A stretch of 64,000 bases of DNA from Sarcocystis neurona (lineage: Eukaryota > Apicomplexa > Conoidasida > Eucoccidiorida > Sarcocystidae): assembly GCA_000727475.1 (NCBI GenBank), contig KL647292.1, positions 3,242,721 through 3,306,720 on the forward strand, read 5' to 3'. Position 1 is the first letter of the stretch; the number at the start of each line of letters is the position of its first letter. Below are positions 23,701 to 35,699 of the stretch, one piece after another. The notes under the pieces are model-generated. The model was not told the DNA's origin and did not search any database. It was given only the letters and a program-made list of their open reading frames with translations. A program made the position numbers and the translations under genes.

Positions 23701-26700
23701 AGCGTTGAAGGTAACGTTATCTGCGCACGCTATCGCAAGAGTGGTCTCGTTTCCGTGGAAGCGACGCTAGTTACCTGCGGATTCGTGCCACTCTTAATTG
23801 ATGCAACTTTGTGAATATCCACGTATCATCGAGCATTTATAGGACGGCGCGCAGCCCCGTGCACACGCAGTTGGGTGTACACCTCTATACAGGCTGCTGT
23901 CGTATGTCTTGGCCTGAGCAGCACACTGAATCAGAAGCAACGTTGTGTTTCCCTCAGAAGTAAGACGCAGGGTGCGTGCGCATTATAGCCGCCGCAGCGA
24001 GCCTACCAGCGATAGGGTTTGCCAGCGGCTGATACAAATCACGCCACTGAATGCCAAGAAAGCAGATCAGCGGCGAACAGCGCGGCAGTCATCCGTGAGT
24101 CTTCTGTGAATTTATGAATACTACGAACACCGAAACACGACTGTGCAAGCGCGGCAGTACGTGTACTTGGGACGTATATATCGATGAATGCGCGGATGCA
24201 GGGTACCACCTTCCCCTCTACTCACTCTTAACACACAGTTAGCGTCTGAAGATCGCGCGTGTCTGGATGAGAATTTCCAAAGTACTGTCACTGCAAAGGA
24301 GAGGTGCCGACGGAGCATTTCCTAGCTCCTTCGCCTGCTGTGCGTCCTTCGCTTTGATGGTGCTACAGCACGAGCAACCGCGTCCAGATCAGAGACTTTT
24401 AGGAACATCAACACAACAATATGGTGAGTCCGGGAGACGACTAGGTTAGCTTCCTGACAGACAGTAACTGGCAGTTGGTTTCGCGAGTCAACTGCAACCA
24501 TGCAGGTCAGCGCGGAAAACCAGGTAATTGTGTGCCTCTAGCAGAGCCACTATTGAAAGTACATCACTTGCTAGCAAATGCACTGAACTGACCCTACTGT
24601 CAAGCACGCTGCTTAATACTTCCGCAGCATCACGCTGTGAATTGGGAGCTGTTGTTTCGCTTATAACGGAGGTGGGTCAAACCCTCGCAAACACACCGAA
24701 CTGTATCTGCAGTCCAAAAATTTGTGTAAATAAACGTAAACACGTATTTCCATTTTTCTGAAGAAGGCGCGTAGCCACGTGTGTTATCTGCGCTTGGAGG
24801 CTGGCATTTTCCGACGGAGGAACAGGGCGGACTTTTTCGAGGATGAAGGCGGCTCCGCGCGAGGTGATTACACATGTGCGGCCGCGGTTCCCCCAATTGC
24901 AGGAGCTAAATGCGCTTGCATAGCGGTGTACGTGTTCGTGGCATTGTTGCTATGAGGCGGTGGAAGCCCTGAACCATGGGCTTCGATATCCTACAGCGAA
25001 GATAAAAGATGTTGAGCTTTTCTATAGAAGCCACCCTCAGGGTTTAGGTCTTCGAGTGGAAGGTGCCGGGGTGTCTCTCTTCACCCAGTGATCTGAGGCT
25101 ATCGCAACGGCTGAACCGCTTCTCCGTCCACTCCACACCGTTGCTGAAGGAGACGAACGACACCTGTAAGTGCGCAGAGCCACTAACAAAAAACGCGTTA
25201 GACAGGTTTTTCCTATACAAGCGTCTTTCCGTCGAGAGGCTTCCCGGGAAATCTTTCCTCTTCCGTCCCGGGGTACGTGCCCTGTGGCTCGACGACGCAT
25301 CTCGGGTAACTGCGGTGAGCGCAGCTATCACCACCACACGCAGAAGTGGAACGTGACGATGTCCACGTACGTACATACAGCTGGAGAGACGAATATTTGA
25401 TACGACAGACTCAGACAGTGTGTGCGGGAGCTCAGCGGGCTGTACCTTCGAATCATCGGTCACACAACAATTATGTGTATTGGAGTGTTACACCTGCTCC
25501 TGCTCGGTATCCAGTATTACTTTTCGAGCGCGAGAATGCTGGTGCGCATGCACTGGGGTCATGGCAAGGGTGGCGAGGGCAGTGCAGTTGATGGGAGCAG
25601 CCTGCTTCTTTGCCAGACACGAATCCGACGACGACGTGCCTGGTGTGGACACGGATCGAGCGGTCCGTGGTTCCGTTGCAACACCCAGTCATCTAGGCAG
25701 ATGATGCTGGAACTGGGACCTGTCGTCACACGCGCACAACGGTTTTTCACGGAAACACAATATATTCTCAAATCTGCCGTATCGATCTGTTACTGAATTT
25801 GCTCCCCCGTGCAATAAAGCGCAAGATGGCGGGCCGTTCTCCATTGAGCGTTCAGGGAAACGAAGGCAGGCTTTCGCAGTTGTAAGAGAACAGCTGCAAT
25901 TGTGCGGACGCTTGCATTTGTTGTCGGCGGACAGTCGAGTAGGCAGCGTGGACTGGAAAGAACGGCTGTGAATTAGGGCAGTAGTCTCCCCAACTTTTTT
26001 CTCGTAGACGCAGAATTATGTGGTGGCCCGGACAAGCACAAAATATATATTCGTGTGTGTCCTGCCGCTGTCTGCAGCGTGAAATCCAAGGTGTCCGCTT
26101 CTCCAGCGAAAAAAGGGCGAAACTGGGCGACACTCCTTATGTTTCTGGCTGGCTGCGTGTTGGCCATCCTCGCAGGTATGGACACTACTCCTGAAGTGAG
26201 ACGGTAGCGACGCTATAAGTAAATGAATGCAATTTCACGTGCGACTTCAAGCAGCGCGTTCTACTTTTGAGATCAGCCATGAGTACCGGAATTGTGAGAC
26301 TACACGCCTATCACGGCGGGTACACGAGGGCACTTTGCCACAGCCGATAGCATGTAAGGACTCACATTTCCCACTATGTAGGGTTTCGCAATTGGGGTCT
26401 CGCTCCTTGCAATACGCACCCATCTCGAGTATCAAAACTTACGGAGCCGTGCTATCGCGCAAACAATAGCTCGAAAGTGAGTTGTGTCCGCCGACAGCGT
26501 GTCGCTGTGTTAGAAAGGCTTCACACTTTGGACGCTGTGTACGTTACGTCGTAAGTAGTAGACGAATGCTGTCCCAGTTGTCCGTTCCGCAGACAGAAGA
26601 GCAGGTCTGAAAGGGAGATCCTCACAAGTAACAGATGTAAATCACCCCTGTGCGCCTGGAAACACAGAACACACACGTACGCGGCAAATACCAATTCTCC

Positions 26701-28624
26701 TCTTTTTTTTTTCCGTAAGTGGCTGGTGCACGACTGCTTCTCTCCTCGCGCCGTGTCCCGGTGCACTCCAGCGCCGTCGCTGGTCGCGTAACCATTGTCA
26801 GTGTACACTGCAAACTTTAGAGCGAAGAAACGCAGCATGATTATTGTGATGTCCTAAGTGAGCACCGCTGAAACAAGATCGATGGCACTGCTAGAATGGA
26901 CAAGTGAGTGTAAAAAGAGGGTTTGATGGGACTAGTGTGGACGGAAGTCTTTGGCTTTGCTGATACGACCACGTGTCCTGGGCTCTTCGATATCGACCAA
27001 AATATGGACAAACGGGCAAGCGGGACTCCCAAGTGAGCCTAGCATCGTGTGTACTGACACTGATGTCCGCTATCGTGTGTCAGCGGTTCGCAGAACGTAC
27101 GGAGCTGCGCGTGGTCAACGTGATTTTGCAGAGACTGGTGAGGACGAGCACTGTTGGTCCCATACAACCTATGATGAACACGAAAGATTTTGCATCCGTG
27201 AATGGGAGCAGTCTCTGACTAGTTGTTGCGTGAAACCGTCCTGTTGAACGTTTGACCACAGTTCCAGAACTGGGATCGGTGGCAATACCATGTACCATGC
27301 AATCAAATATATAGCCAGTCCGTTGAAGAGGGTTTTCCCGTGATTCCTTTGTGCTGTTAGATGTTGAGTGAAATAAAAATACTGTGAATGTACCTTAGAT
27401 GTAGCGCGCGCATGTCCTAAGTGGTGAGGAAGGCTGAATGAACTCGTGCACAAACTTTTACGAATGCCCTTTCTTCGTAGCAGTCGTTTGGAGACTCCAC
27501 TTAATGTTGGGGATTTCTTCTGTCAAAGAGCTGAGATACCTTCTGTAAGGGACAGTGTGCTGGGGGTAGGAGCTCTGCCTTTTCCTTTTGGTTTTGAAGA
27601 TCAACTCGTCGTAGTGCAGGTTACCTGAGTCCAGAAAGGCAGCTGGAGAGTGGGAGACTTCCAGTGCACGAAAACCTCGCTGTGCCCGTGGCAATGAAAG
27701 TCGAAGTGGTGCAGCGCCGAAATGGGTCACAACGCCTTACATGGGTATTAGTGTAGCTGTTTTCCCTTGAGGGGTGAACTGGTTTTGGCGCGTATCACGT
27801 CTTAAATGTGAACAAGTTCCAGCCGACAACGTCACGACTAGCAATGCAGGAGGAGTTTTACGTGTGGGCCTACATGAAAGAGATAAACAGCTGAGAGTGG
27901 TGTAGGCAATAACCTGCCGGTCGGCCTCGAACGTAGAGAAGCAGTAACCACTGCAGGAGTAATGCATCGTGACAAGCCGTTGGAGGGGACTGACGCGACG
28001 GGTGCAGTGCTCACGTATACAACCAGAGCTGTGTGATGGTGTAACTAACGGTGCACCATTGCTGGTTGAGGAGAATGCGGACGGAGTGCGATACACCGCG
28101 AAACCCGGGATCAGTAAGGGTACAGTATGTCGGAAGCAGTGGTCGCTCGAGTGCACGTATGTTTTGATGGGGACGAGTGACATCAGTTAAAATTCACCGG
28201 GGGGAATGATAGCAGGGGCACTGCACGAATTATAACATACTGAAGATTCTGAGCCACTAAAGATGCACGACTATCATGAACACAAAGATTTCATGGCTGT
28301 CTGACAGGTTTACAGGTCGTCTGCTTCAGTGCCAGGACGCACCCGGTGAACCTTGTTAACTGCGATGGGAGGTACCTGAAGAGTCTCATAAACATTGTGA
28401 AAAGCACTCTGCACGATGTAGACCGTACGTGCGAATCGAGTCTCACGCGTAGTAGAAACGCTGATGCGGTGTGCCTAAGGCGCGCTTGCCGTGTTGGATA
28501 GAGCGTACTTCTGAGAACAGAGTGTAGGAAAGAGAGTTGTTTCAGCTACCCCGTATATTAGAAACAGCCGAACTGCTTACCAGAGCGCCTCAGGCTGAAC
28601 CAGAAGGTGTATGTGGGCTTACGA
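23701..28624. other. no supported gene
   Basis: Nearly 5 kb with short overlapping frames only (25.0-25.8 kb has several), none with a recognisable domain. There is a homopolymer of T at about 26702-26712. Confidence 0.5.
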
Positions 28625-28936
28625 TTACGGCATGATGCAACACTTGAAGAAACAGCTCGTGAATTTTCGAATTCTAGTTCGTGAGGGACGCATCGTCACG
28701 AAAAAAGGAGAATTGGCTGTTTCTCTCCACCCGTAGAATATCGTACGAGGACGTGGGTCCTGCAAAGCGCTATAGACATTTGTGCTGTAGCACAGATTCG
28801 ACTGTTTCCACCCGTAGAGCAATATGGTACGAGGACGTGTGTTCTGCAGAGCATCACGGCTATTTGTGCGCGAGTTTATGCACGCACGCACCCGAGGCTG
28901 CATGCCAGCGCAGCTCAAGGAGATAGTTTGAAACAT
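28625..28936 (-). CDS. 104-codon frame with an internal ~27-residue duplicated unit
   Basis: On the minus strand two units read ALQNTRPRTILLYGWKQSN and ALQDPRPRTIFYGWRETAN. They share ALQ-x2-RPRTI and YGW, with conservative changes (N/D, K/R, Q/E). The DNA units are about 81 bp apart. The + strand also stays open (STRRISYEDVGPAKRYRHL and STRRAIWYEDVCSAEHHGYL), so strand is not settled, but conservation looks better on the minus strand. No ATG starts the minus frame at its beginning. Function unknown. Confidence 0.25.
   Translation of the reverse strand: MFQTISLSCAGMQPRVRACINSRTNSRDALQNTRPRTILLYGWKQSNLCYSTNVYSALQDPRPRTIFYGWRETANSPFFVTMRPSRTRIRKFTSCFFKCCIMP
28710..28880. repeat. direct tandem duplication, period ~81 bp
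   Basis: The two units share ccacccgtag (28727 and 28808), then gtacgaggacgtg and atttgtgc. A few small indels separate them. Confidence 0.8.
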
Positions 28937-31900
28937 ATCTCCATTGTGTACCGTTCACCGTGCGTTTTCTGGTAAGCAGGGGTGAGAATGGCGGACCAGG
29001 AGGTGAACAGGATGGGATGGTGCTTGCGCCAGGTTCTAGGTGGAGATGAACCTGCGTTCGATACACCGCAGGCAGCCATTTGTGGGGATAGTAAGTGTAA
29101 CTTGGGGACTGCATGGTGGTGTGTCAACGGCCGACAAGAGAGCAGCAGAGGACGTTAAAAAAAAATCCTGTCGGAGTGGATTCATCCGTTCCATGCGCTC
29201 ATCGTCTGTCGCTTCGCCGATTCCGTAAAACAAGAAGGTGATAGCACTCACGTTGACGTCTGAGCGAGAGGATGTTTCACTCAGTGCCCTCTAATGCGCA
29301 TCTAGCTCTGAACACTGCTGCTTGTTTCCATCAATTGCTATAGCTGCCCTCAGGGGAGGTAATGAAGACAATCCGCCATGGTGAGAGCGTGGTGCCCCTG
29401 GTTGGGTTGCAGAAATTAGTGTCTTCCATAGCAGCATCCGTGTGAGGCGCCTGCTTCGATTGCCTACGTGGTATGGGGTCGTAGGCAGATAGAAAGTGTT
29501 TCTGGGAGCGAAAGCCGCCAGTGTGACACCTTCGTGAGGGGCAATCACCAGTGCTCGTCGACTGCGCGTATACAAAACCATCTGTTTGGAGGAGTTGTGT
29601 AGACAGGAGCTCTGTCTGCTGCGGCTGTACGCGGACAGTTTTGACTTGAAGGTACTCACGACGTACAAGATAGGGCGGGCAGTTATCAGTTCCCCTGACT
29701 AGCTGAATTACCCTTCGGTAATTCGGACTAATCTGCACGTTTCCCATTTGCACACTTGCGTCGGACTGAAAAGGGTAACTGTGATATTCCAATTTCAGCC
29801 ACACACAGAAATAGGGGATAAGTGTGTGCTACAAGTGGAAGTGTCGGAAGTGTTAACAAATGTGTAATCAAGTGCTCGAAGGAGCAAGAGTTCGACGCAG
29901 CGTCGCCAGCGTCCGTAGCCGAAGACGTTTCTTTGGGAGTGAACTGCTGAAGTGACCGAAGAACGCTCGTCGGTAACCCACATTCTCAGCACTCCTGCTT
30001 CACCAGCAGTAGATGTGCGTAGAGAGTGACCACGACAGGTAAAAAAGGAATATACACGAGATAAATAGAGGGAGGTGCCCACAACGCAGCTGCCTCCAAG
30101 TTGATGGGCTGCAGTTCGGCGAAGTTTCTAGCTCGTTGATCAGTACACTAGTGAGGGCGGTTATATACCGTGCTGCGATTGAGACGTTTTACCGTCTTAA
30201 GGGTACCGTGGATGTGCCCGAGGCTACCTGCTTGCCAAAAGAATTTATCACTCCGTTTATTGAAAGGAAACAAACGTCGACAAATTACGTGGAGGTGCGG
30301 AGTGCGTGGTGTAGAAGAATCCAACCGCTGTCATCGATTGGTACGAAGCACCACAGTGGTCGACGAGGAGAAACAGGCACTTAGAAGGGATCTACGGGGG
30401 CCGGCGAGATGCGTCGGGGCTTGGGCGAAGGTGCAGTTTGCGTGCGTAGCAAATTGCTGGTATCGGACTATTGGTGTCTGCGCGCAAGTAGAAGGTCGTC
30501 AGAAGGAAAGGAATAGAGACAAGCAAGTGGTGTTGGGCACGTAACTGAGGATACCTGAGTACTGACAGCTACAAAGCGGCGAGTTTGACCAAGAAGATTC
30601 GTCACGTATTGTGCCATGCAGTAAAGGCATGAAAACGGGGTGAGTCTGAAGTCAGCATTTTGAAGAGCGCCCAGAGTATTTCGGTGTAGCACAATTTGAA
30701 ACGAGCGCTGGCGGTCCGAAGGGCCGTGCGGCTGCACCACACCGTGGCGTAGGCGGAGTTGTGCGCGGCTGTGGAAAGCTGATCTTCCAACCAGGGCTGT
30801 GCAGAAGATTATATAGAATGAGAAGTTGTGGTCTGAGTTGGAAAAACTGATATTCCAGTCACTGTCGGTGGCTGTTTGTTAGCCTATAAGGAAAAGGACA
30901 CCACCTGCAGCTGTGAACAGAATACTCGCGGATGCTTGACCTTTTGCATTGTTCACTTGGTGGTGAGCAATCGATCTGAGGGATACGCTATCGACAACCC
31001 TGGACGCTCGTATTTTGAATGTGCGCGAAAGAGTGAATCGTGTTCTGCCTCACCGTAAAAGTGACAGTAATGCTTGTGGAACTAAGGTTGCTTCACTTGA
31101 ACGTGCAGGCCACAAGAACTCTGGCACAGAAAGGAGGTTGTGTATACTGTCGAGGACGGAGCTCGTATGACTCGGCCCGTCCCCAAAGTTTTGCACCACG
31201 GTAACACTTTGACTCAGTATTACTAGTGCGCGACTGTAAAAATCCTGCAGGAATGAACCGACGAATGCTTCTAGGCGACGCTTTTGTGGTGGAGTCGTCT
31301 ACCGCGCAGGGGAAGGTCAGTGCTGCGAGAGAAACGTGCGCTTTCAACGTCCGCTGGACCATTGCGACATGGATCAAGATACAATTTTTCTGCTTTCAAT
31401 AGTCTTTCATCCGTGCCACATGACTGTATGCTTGACTGGCTTGCGGACGGCTTCCACTGTTGTTCCATGTAGGAACATGCAATGGTCTTCCGCCATCATG
31501 GCACGTGAAATACGAAGGCGTTAAACATGGACTAGCGGAGCTAAGCGCTTAGGTGGAAAACCAGAGCGTCAAAAGTGAGGGAGCCACCTTTTTGGTAGAA
31601 GTCGTCTGACGATTGGCACTGAATGTTTAACACAGTGAGATGAGGCGACGTGCCGGAGATGTGTCTGGTTTGCCACTATAAAAACATGATGTAAGCGAAT
31701 GCACTCCTCGATCCTCCGCTTGGCCCCTCTAATATTAGTCACTCAGGGGCGCCAAGAGTAGTTAATCCAAAGCCGCTGCAGGGCAGTAGTCACGGTAGTA
31801 AGCTCGGTGCAGACGAAAACTTAGCGTTGAATGCTTGGAAGGCCCGGCATATAGTTCACACCCCCGAGCGTTATACGTGTGTGGCACGTTGCAAAAGGGG

Positions 31901-33156
31901 ACTCACTGTAGCGTGGAGAGATGTCGATGAAGCCGTGAACGTTGTTTTGGCGGACTGGTGTACACACTTCGACGGTGGGAGACGCATGACGTAATTGTTT
32001 ACGAACCGCTGTGTGGAACTATGCAAACAGCTTAAGACAATTTGCTCAGGTCCCAAGCCGAAGTGCTACACCTGTTCCAAGCATAAACGTGCAGATGGTC
32101 CCACTGCCTAACCGAACGTGTAACCTTCAAAAGTTCCATCCACAGGCAGACAGGCTCTCCCGATGTCAATAATGTCGGGTGCTCACTCGTTATTTGGGCA
32201 AGTTGGCGCGTCTCCTTGTCTTAAGTGCACCCCCGAACATCACCAACAAATCCGTCCCGACCGTCGCAGCAAACACAATTCGGGTCCAACGCCAAACGTC
32301 GGGTGTAATGCTGGTGCGACGCCGCCACTCGTCCCTCTTCACACCATTTGTTTCACCGGACCTGGCGAACTGCAGGGAGGTGCAGCCCTTTCAGGCTCGT
32401 TGAACACTAATTACAGAAATGGGTAATGTGTATGACACTCGAAGAAGTGATCTTGACTTATGATCGGAAACAGCGACTTCGACCGGTCCAGTACTGCTGA
32501 TTTCGGCACGGAACGCAAGAACACCGGACCGAATTTGTGTACACGACGATGTACACACAATTTGTGGAGCAGGTCTACGTAACTTTTCCAGATCGACTCG
32601 TCAGCCCACGTTTTCTGTCGAAGGAAGACAGGCCGGCGTGAGCACGTGGTTACATGGCAGTGCCGGACTTACTGTGATCTAACTGCACTGCATGTGTACT
32701 CCTGCCTCCAAAACTTGTTACGGGTTCCCTTCTGTGTAACCTTTCAGCTGTAGGTAGCTGCAACGGCCCAAGCACCGCAGATGTCAGCATGTGGGACTGA
32801 TAAAGGGTATGAAAGGGACGGTGACAACGCCTTCAAGGCGCAGGAACCATAGTCGCACAATGGCGCACTTCAAAGCGGACTGCTTGTTCGCGTGGTCATT
32901 TCGCGCACCTGCCGCTCGAAGGCAGCGAAGAACTGTCTGCAGTGATTTGCTTTTCCCATAAATAGAGGTGAACTCGTTGTTAAACAGGTCTCGGACGAGA
33001 CAGTGGCACCCCACGGTCACGGGGGGAGACACGCATTTTGAGGGAGAAATACAGCTGCTGCTGTACACAACGATTTTGCAGGAACAAGTGAGGATGTAGA
33101 AAATTGGTCACGGGGTGATACGGCAGCTACAGGGGACGACGAAAGGCTGCTCAACA
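28937..33156. other. no supported gene
   Basis: Short frames only. The 157-codon minus frame at 29331-29804 and the + frame at 30170-30544 have no recognisable motif. Confidence 0.5.
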
Positions 33157-33183
33157 TAGATATATATATATATATATATATAG
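33157..33183. repeat. AT microsatellite
   Basis: Uninterrupted (AT)n of about 25 bases. Confidence 0.9.
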
Positions 33184-33210
33184 CATGAGTAGACCGTGAC
33201 CGTGTGAATC

Positions 33211-33250
33211 CCTGTGTGTGAACGCACACAGGTTCAAGTAGGTTCAAGTA
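33211..33250. repeat. 8-bp hairpin followed by a 10-bp direct repeat
   Basis: cctgtgtg (33211-33218) pairs with cacacagg (33225-33232) around a 6-base loop. ggttcaagta is then repeated exactly at 33231-33240 and 33241-33250. This may be chance or replication slippage. No function is inferred. Confidence 0.6.
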
Positions 33251-35197
33251 GGATTCAGAACAGGAGCCACACTGTTACCCCCGCCAGCGTAATGCCCACC
33301 GTGGTTTGGCGCGTATTCAGCCGCTGATTTTGATCTGTTTTGGGGAAGAGAGATGGCAGTGAACCTTTGCGAGCAGACGACTAAGGAGACTGATGTATAC
33401 GCAGATGTCAAAAGGGCACGCCTCGTGTACACATACACGAGCTGTCAGTAATCTCCTTATCGCCTAGCAGTTGTGGAGACTCTAGGGAGTCCTCCCAAGC
33501 ATATTTTTGCTCGGACACAGGTGTCGGGACGTTGGCTGCAAGTACGTTGAAGAAGCAGTATACCTCCTTTGGGGCACAATTTCTTGCAGGGAGAAGCGAG
33601 CACGAATAAAGTTGATCAGGCATGAGCACAGCAGCCGAGAGGAGCGATGGTGCTGCTGCGGGAAAAGTCAAGCGGACGGGGGACAGTATACAACAGAATA
33701 GGCGCCAACACGGACACCTACTCGTCCGAGCTAACTTTGACTTGTGCCATTGCTTGTCCAAGGTCAAATTTGCTGAGATAGTCTGACCTGCAGCAGCGGA
33801 AAAGAGATGCTACGTATACAGCTACGTGGAACAGAGACACGGACTGTGAGGCACATCGGTATAACAGTTAAATAATATACCCATAGTCCTTTTCCTCTGT
33901 ATGTACCCAAATGTGTAGATGCGTCGTCATAAGTAGCACTGGCAGAAGGATTGTGGGAACGCGTTCCGAAGGAGTAGCCTGAGCCCTTAGTATTGTACTT
34001 CTACAGAAACAGTGTGATGCTGAATCTTGTGAAACTGTACAATTGGTAAGAACAGGTGAAGAGATAGACACATGAAAATACATCACACGTCGCAAGGAGG
34101 ACGGCACTGGTAGACGGCGCAGGTAACAGTGAGCCAGAGACTGTAAAAGTAAACATGTGCCGATCAAAGGGTTGTGTATCCACAGACATGGGATGAATGA
34201 CAACAGAAGCCTTGTACTGGCTATACAGGAATATGTAGATGATCCAGTGATGATGAAGAGGCACAACCACTTTCCTCACAAAAAATCCATGTAAATTTCA
34301 GCTGGTACGACGCATGTAACTGTGTGGGGCTCTGTGCCTCAGGAGTACAGTACATTGCGCGGGTCCGCACGGTAGGTGATTAGGAACACCTCAAGAGAGT
34401 CAAACATAGAAAACGAAAGCACTCAACACTAGTCGGACAGCACAGCTGACCAGCGTGTGGTACGGTTTCGAACGTTGAGAGTCGGTATTTGACCTGTGTT
34501 TGCCGGTTCGTGTATAGAACGGCTGTGTGCACTAAAAAAAAGAGAGGTTGTTAAGCTGCAGCATATGTTGACGGATGCGGAGCATGGTCGACAAAGTACC
34601 TGAGGGTTGGAACGAGAGATGTTTTGAAGCCTCGTGGAGGGAGGCGCTCGTTGTGTGACCACAACTAAAGAAGAGTTTTGTGAGTTCTTGAGCAGCACTT
34701 AGTGAGGAACTTGGTATAAGGGAAAGGAGATTTGCAGTTTTCTTCCCCTCAGCAGGGCAATTCGCCCGATGCTGCGGTTTCTGCATGAAGTGGTTGACAG
34801 TTTGCACGAAACTCCTGCAGCGCTACTGTGGGTGGAACCCCTGTTGTACGCCATACATACTGGGTCAGATGGAGTACATGACGGTAAGTGGCGGAAGGTT
34901 AGAGAACGAAAATAGCGGCTGCCAGTAGGCAGCTCAAATCGGTCATGACATTCTATTCACAGGGTCTAAGGTACAAAGATACGTCCCAGGGAAGATTCCG
35001 CGTGTTGGACATTGCGAACTGGTGCTCAAACGGACGGTGAGGGAACAGCACCGCCTTCCCGAGTTTCTTATACGTCGGAGTAAAAACTGCCCTTTGCGGC
35101 TCTAGAAAAAGAAAGCTCTTTCTGTAAGGTGTGAACAATGTGGCGTTTCGAACTGGGATTTGACGGAGAGGCACGCTTGTTCCAATGCTCTCAGAAG
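33251..35197. other. no supported gene
   Basis: Only short frames. Nothing is recognisable. Confidence 0.5.
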
Positions 35198-35240
35198 CAT
35201 ATATATATACACATATATACATGTATATGTATACGTACAT
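35198..35240. repeat. AT/CA microsatellite
   Basis: ATATATATACAC type with TACATG interruptions. Confidence 0.9.
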
Positions 35241-35299
35241 AGACCCCTTCTGGTCGCTATCTTGAACTGCTGGTTCTTCTACTCAGATAAAGACAAAGG

Positions 35300-35590
35300 A
35301 AAGGGATGCTGGATCCACAGCATTCAGCTTGCGTAGGCTACAGAGACTGCATACACAGCAGAGGTCAGGTGGGGCAAGTGATCGGGCTGTATTTGGCTTA
35401 CTCTGCAGTCCTGCTGGTTCCTCTCCTCTGCAAAAAACAGGAAGAAAATGGATGCTGGATGCACAATGTTCGACTTCCGTAGGCGACAGAGGTGGCCTAT
35501 ACAGCAGAGACAGTGTACGCAGCAGAGGCCAGGTGCGGCACGTGATTCGACTGCATTTGGCTTGGTCTGCAATGCTTATGCAGGGAACGA
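35300..35590. repeat. diverged direct tandem duplication, period ~146 bp
   Basis: Units start at ggatgctgga (35304 and 35450) and end with tttggct..tctgca. The second unit carries an insertion of about 18 bp (tacagcagag duplicated). In + translation the units read TQQRSGGASDRAVFGLLC and TQQRPGAARDSTAFGLVC, with conservative changes, though in different frames. Confidence 0.75.
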
Positions 35591-35699
35591 CGAGCGAACG
35601 GGGCTCGTTGAAGTAACAGAGTCTTTTGGTTTAATCATGAGAGAGGACATTCAGTGGACTGCCCTGCGCAAAATTTTTGATTCGACGCATTGTACCTAG
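35448..35699 (+). CDS. 83-codon open frame over the second repeat unit
   Basis: The frame starts with ATG at 35448 and ends at TAG. It covers the repeat peptide TQQRPGAARDSTAFGLVC and a unique tail (SFGLIMREDIQWTALRKIF). The matching peptide in the first unit lies in another frame, so if this was one gene it has shifted or been spliced. No recognised domain. Confidence 0.18.
   Translation: MDAGCTMFDFRRRQRWPIQQRQCTQQRPGAARDSTAFGLVCNAYAGNDERTGLVEVTESFGLIMREDIQWTALRKIFDSTHCT

Noticed and set aside
30136..30384. Resemblance of EFITPF here and SLFTPF at 32.3 kb to the FT-x-PV module at 54 kb
   Set aside because: Only four or five residues match and DNA does not align.
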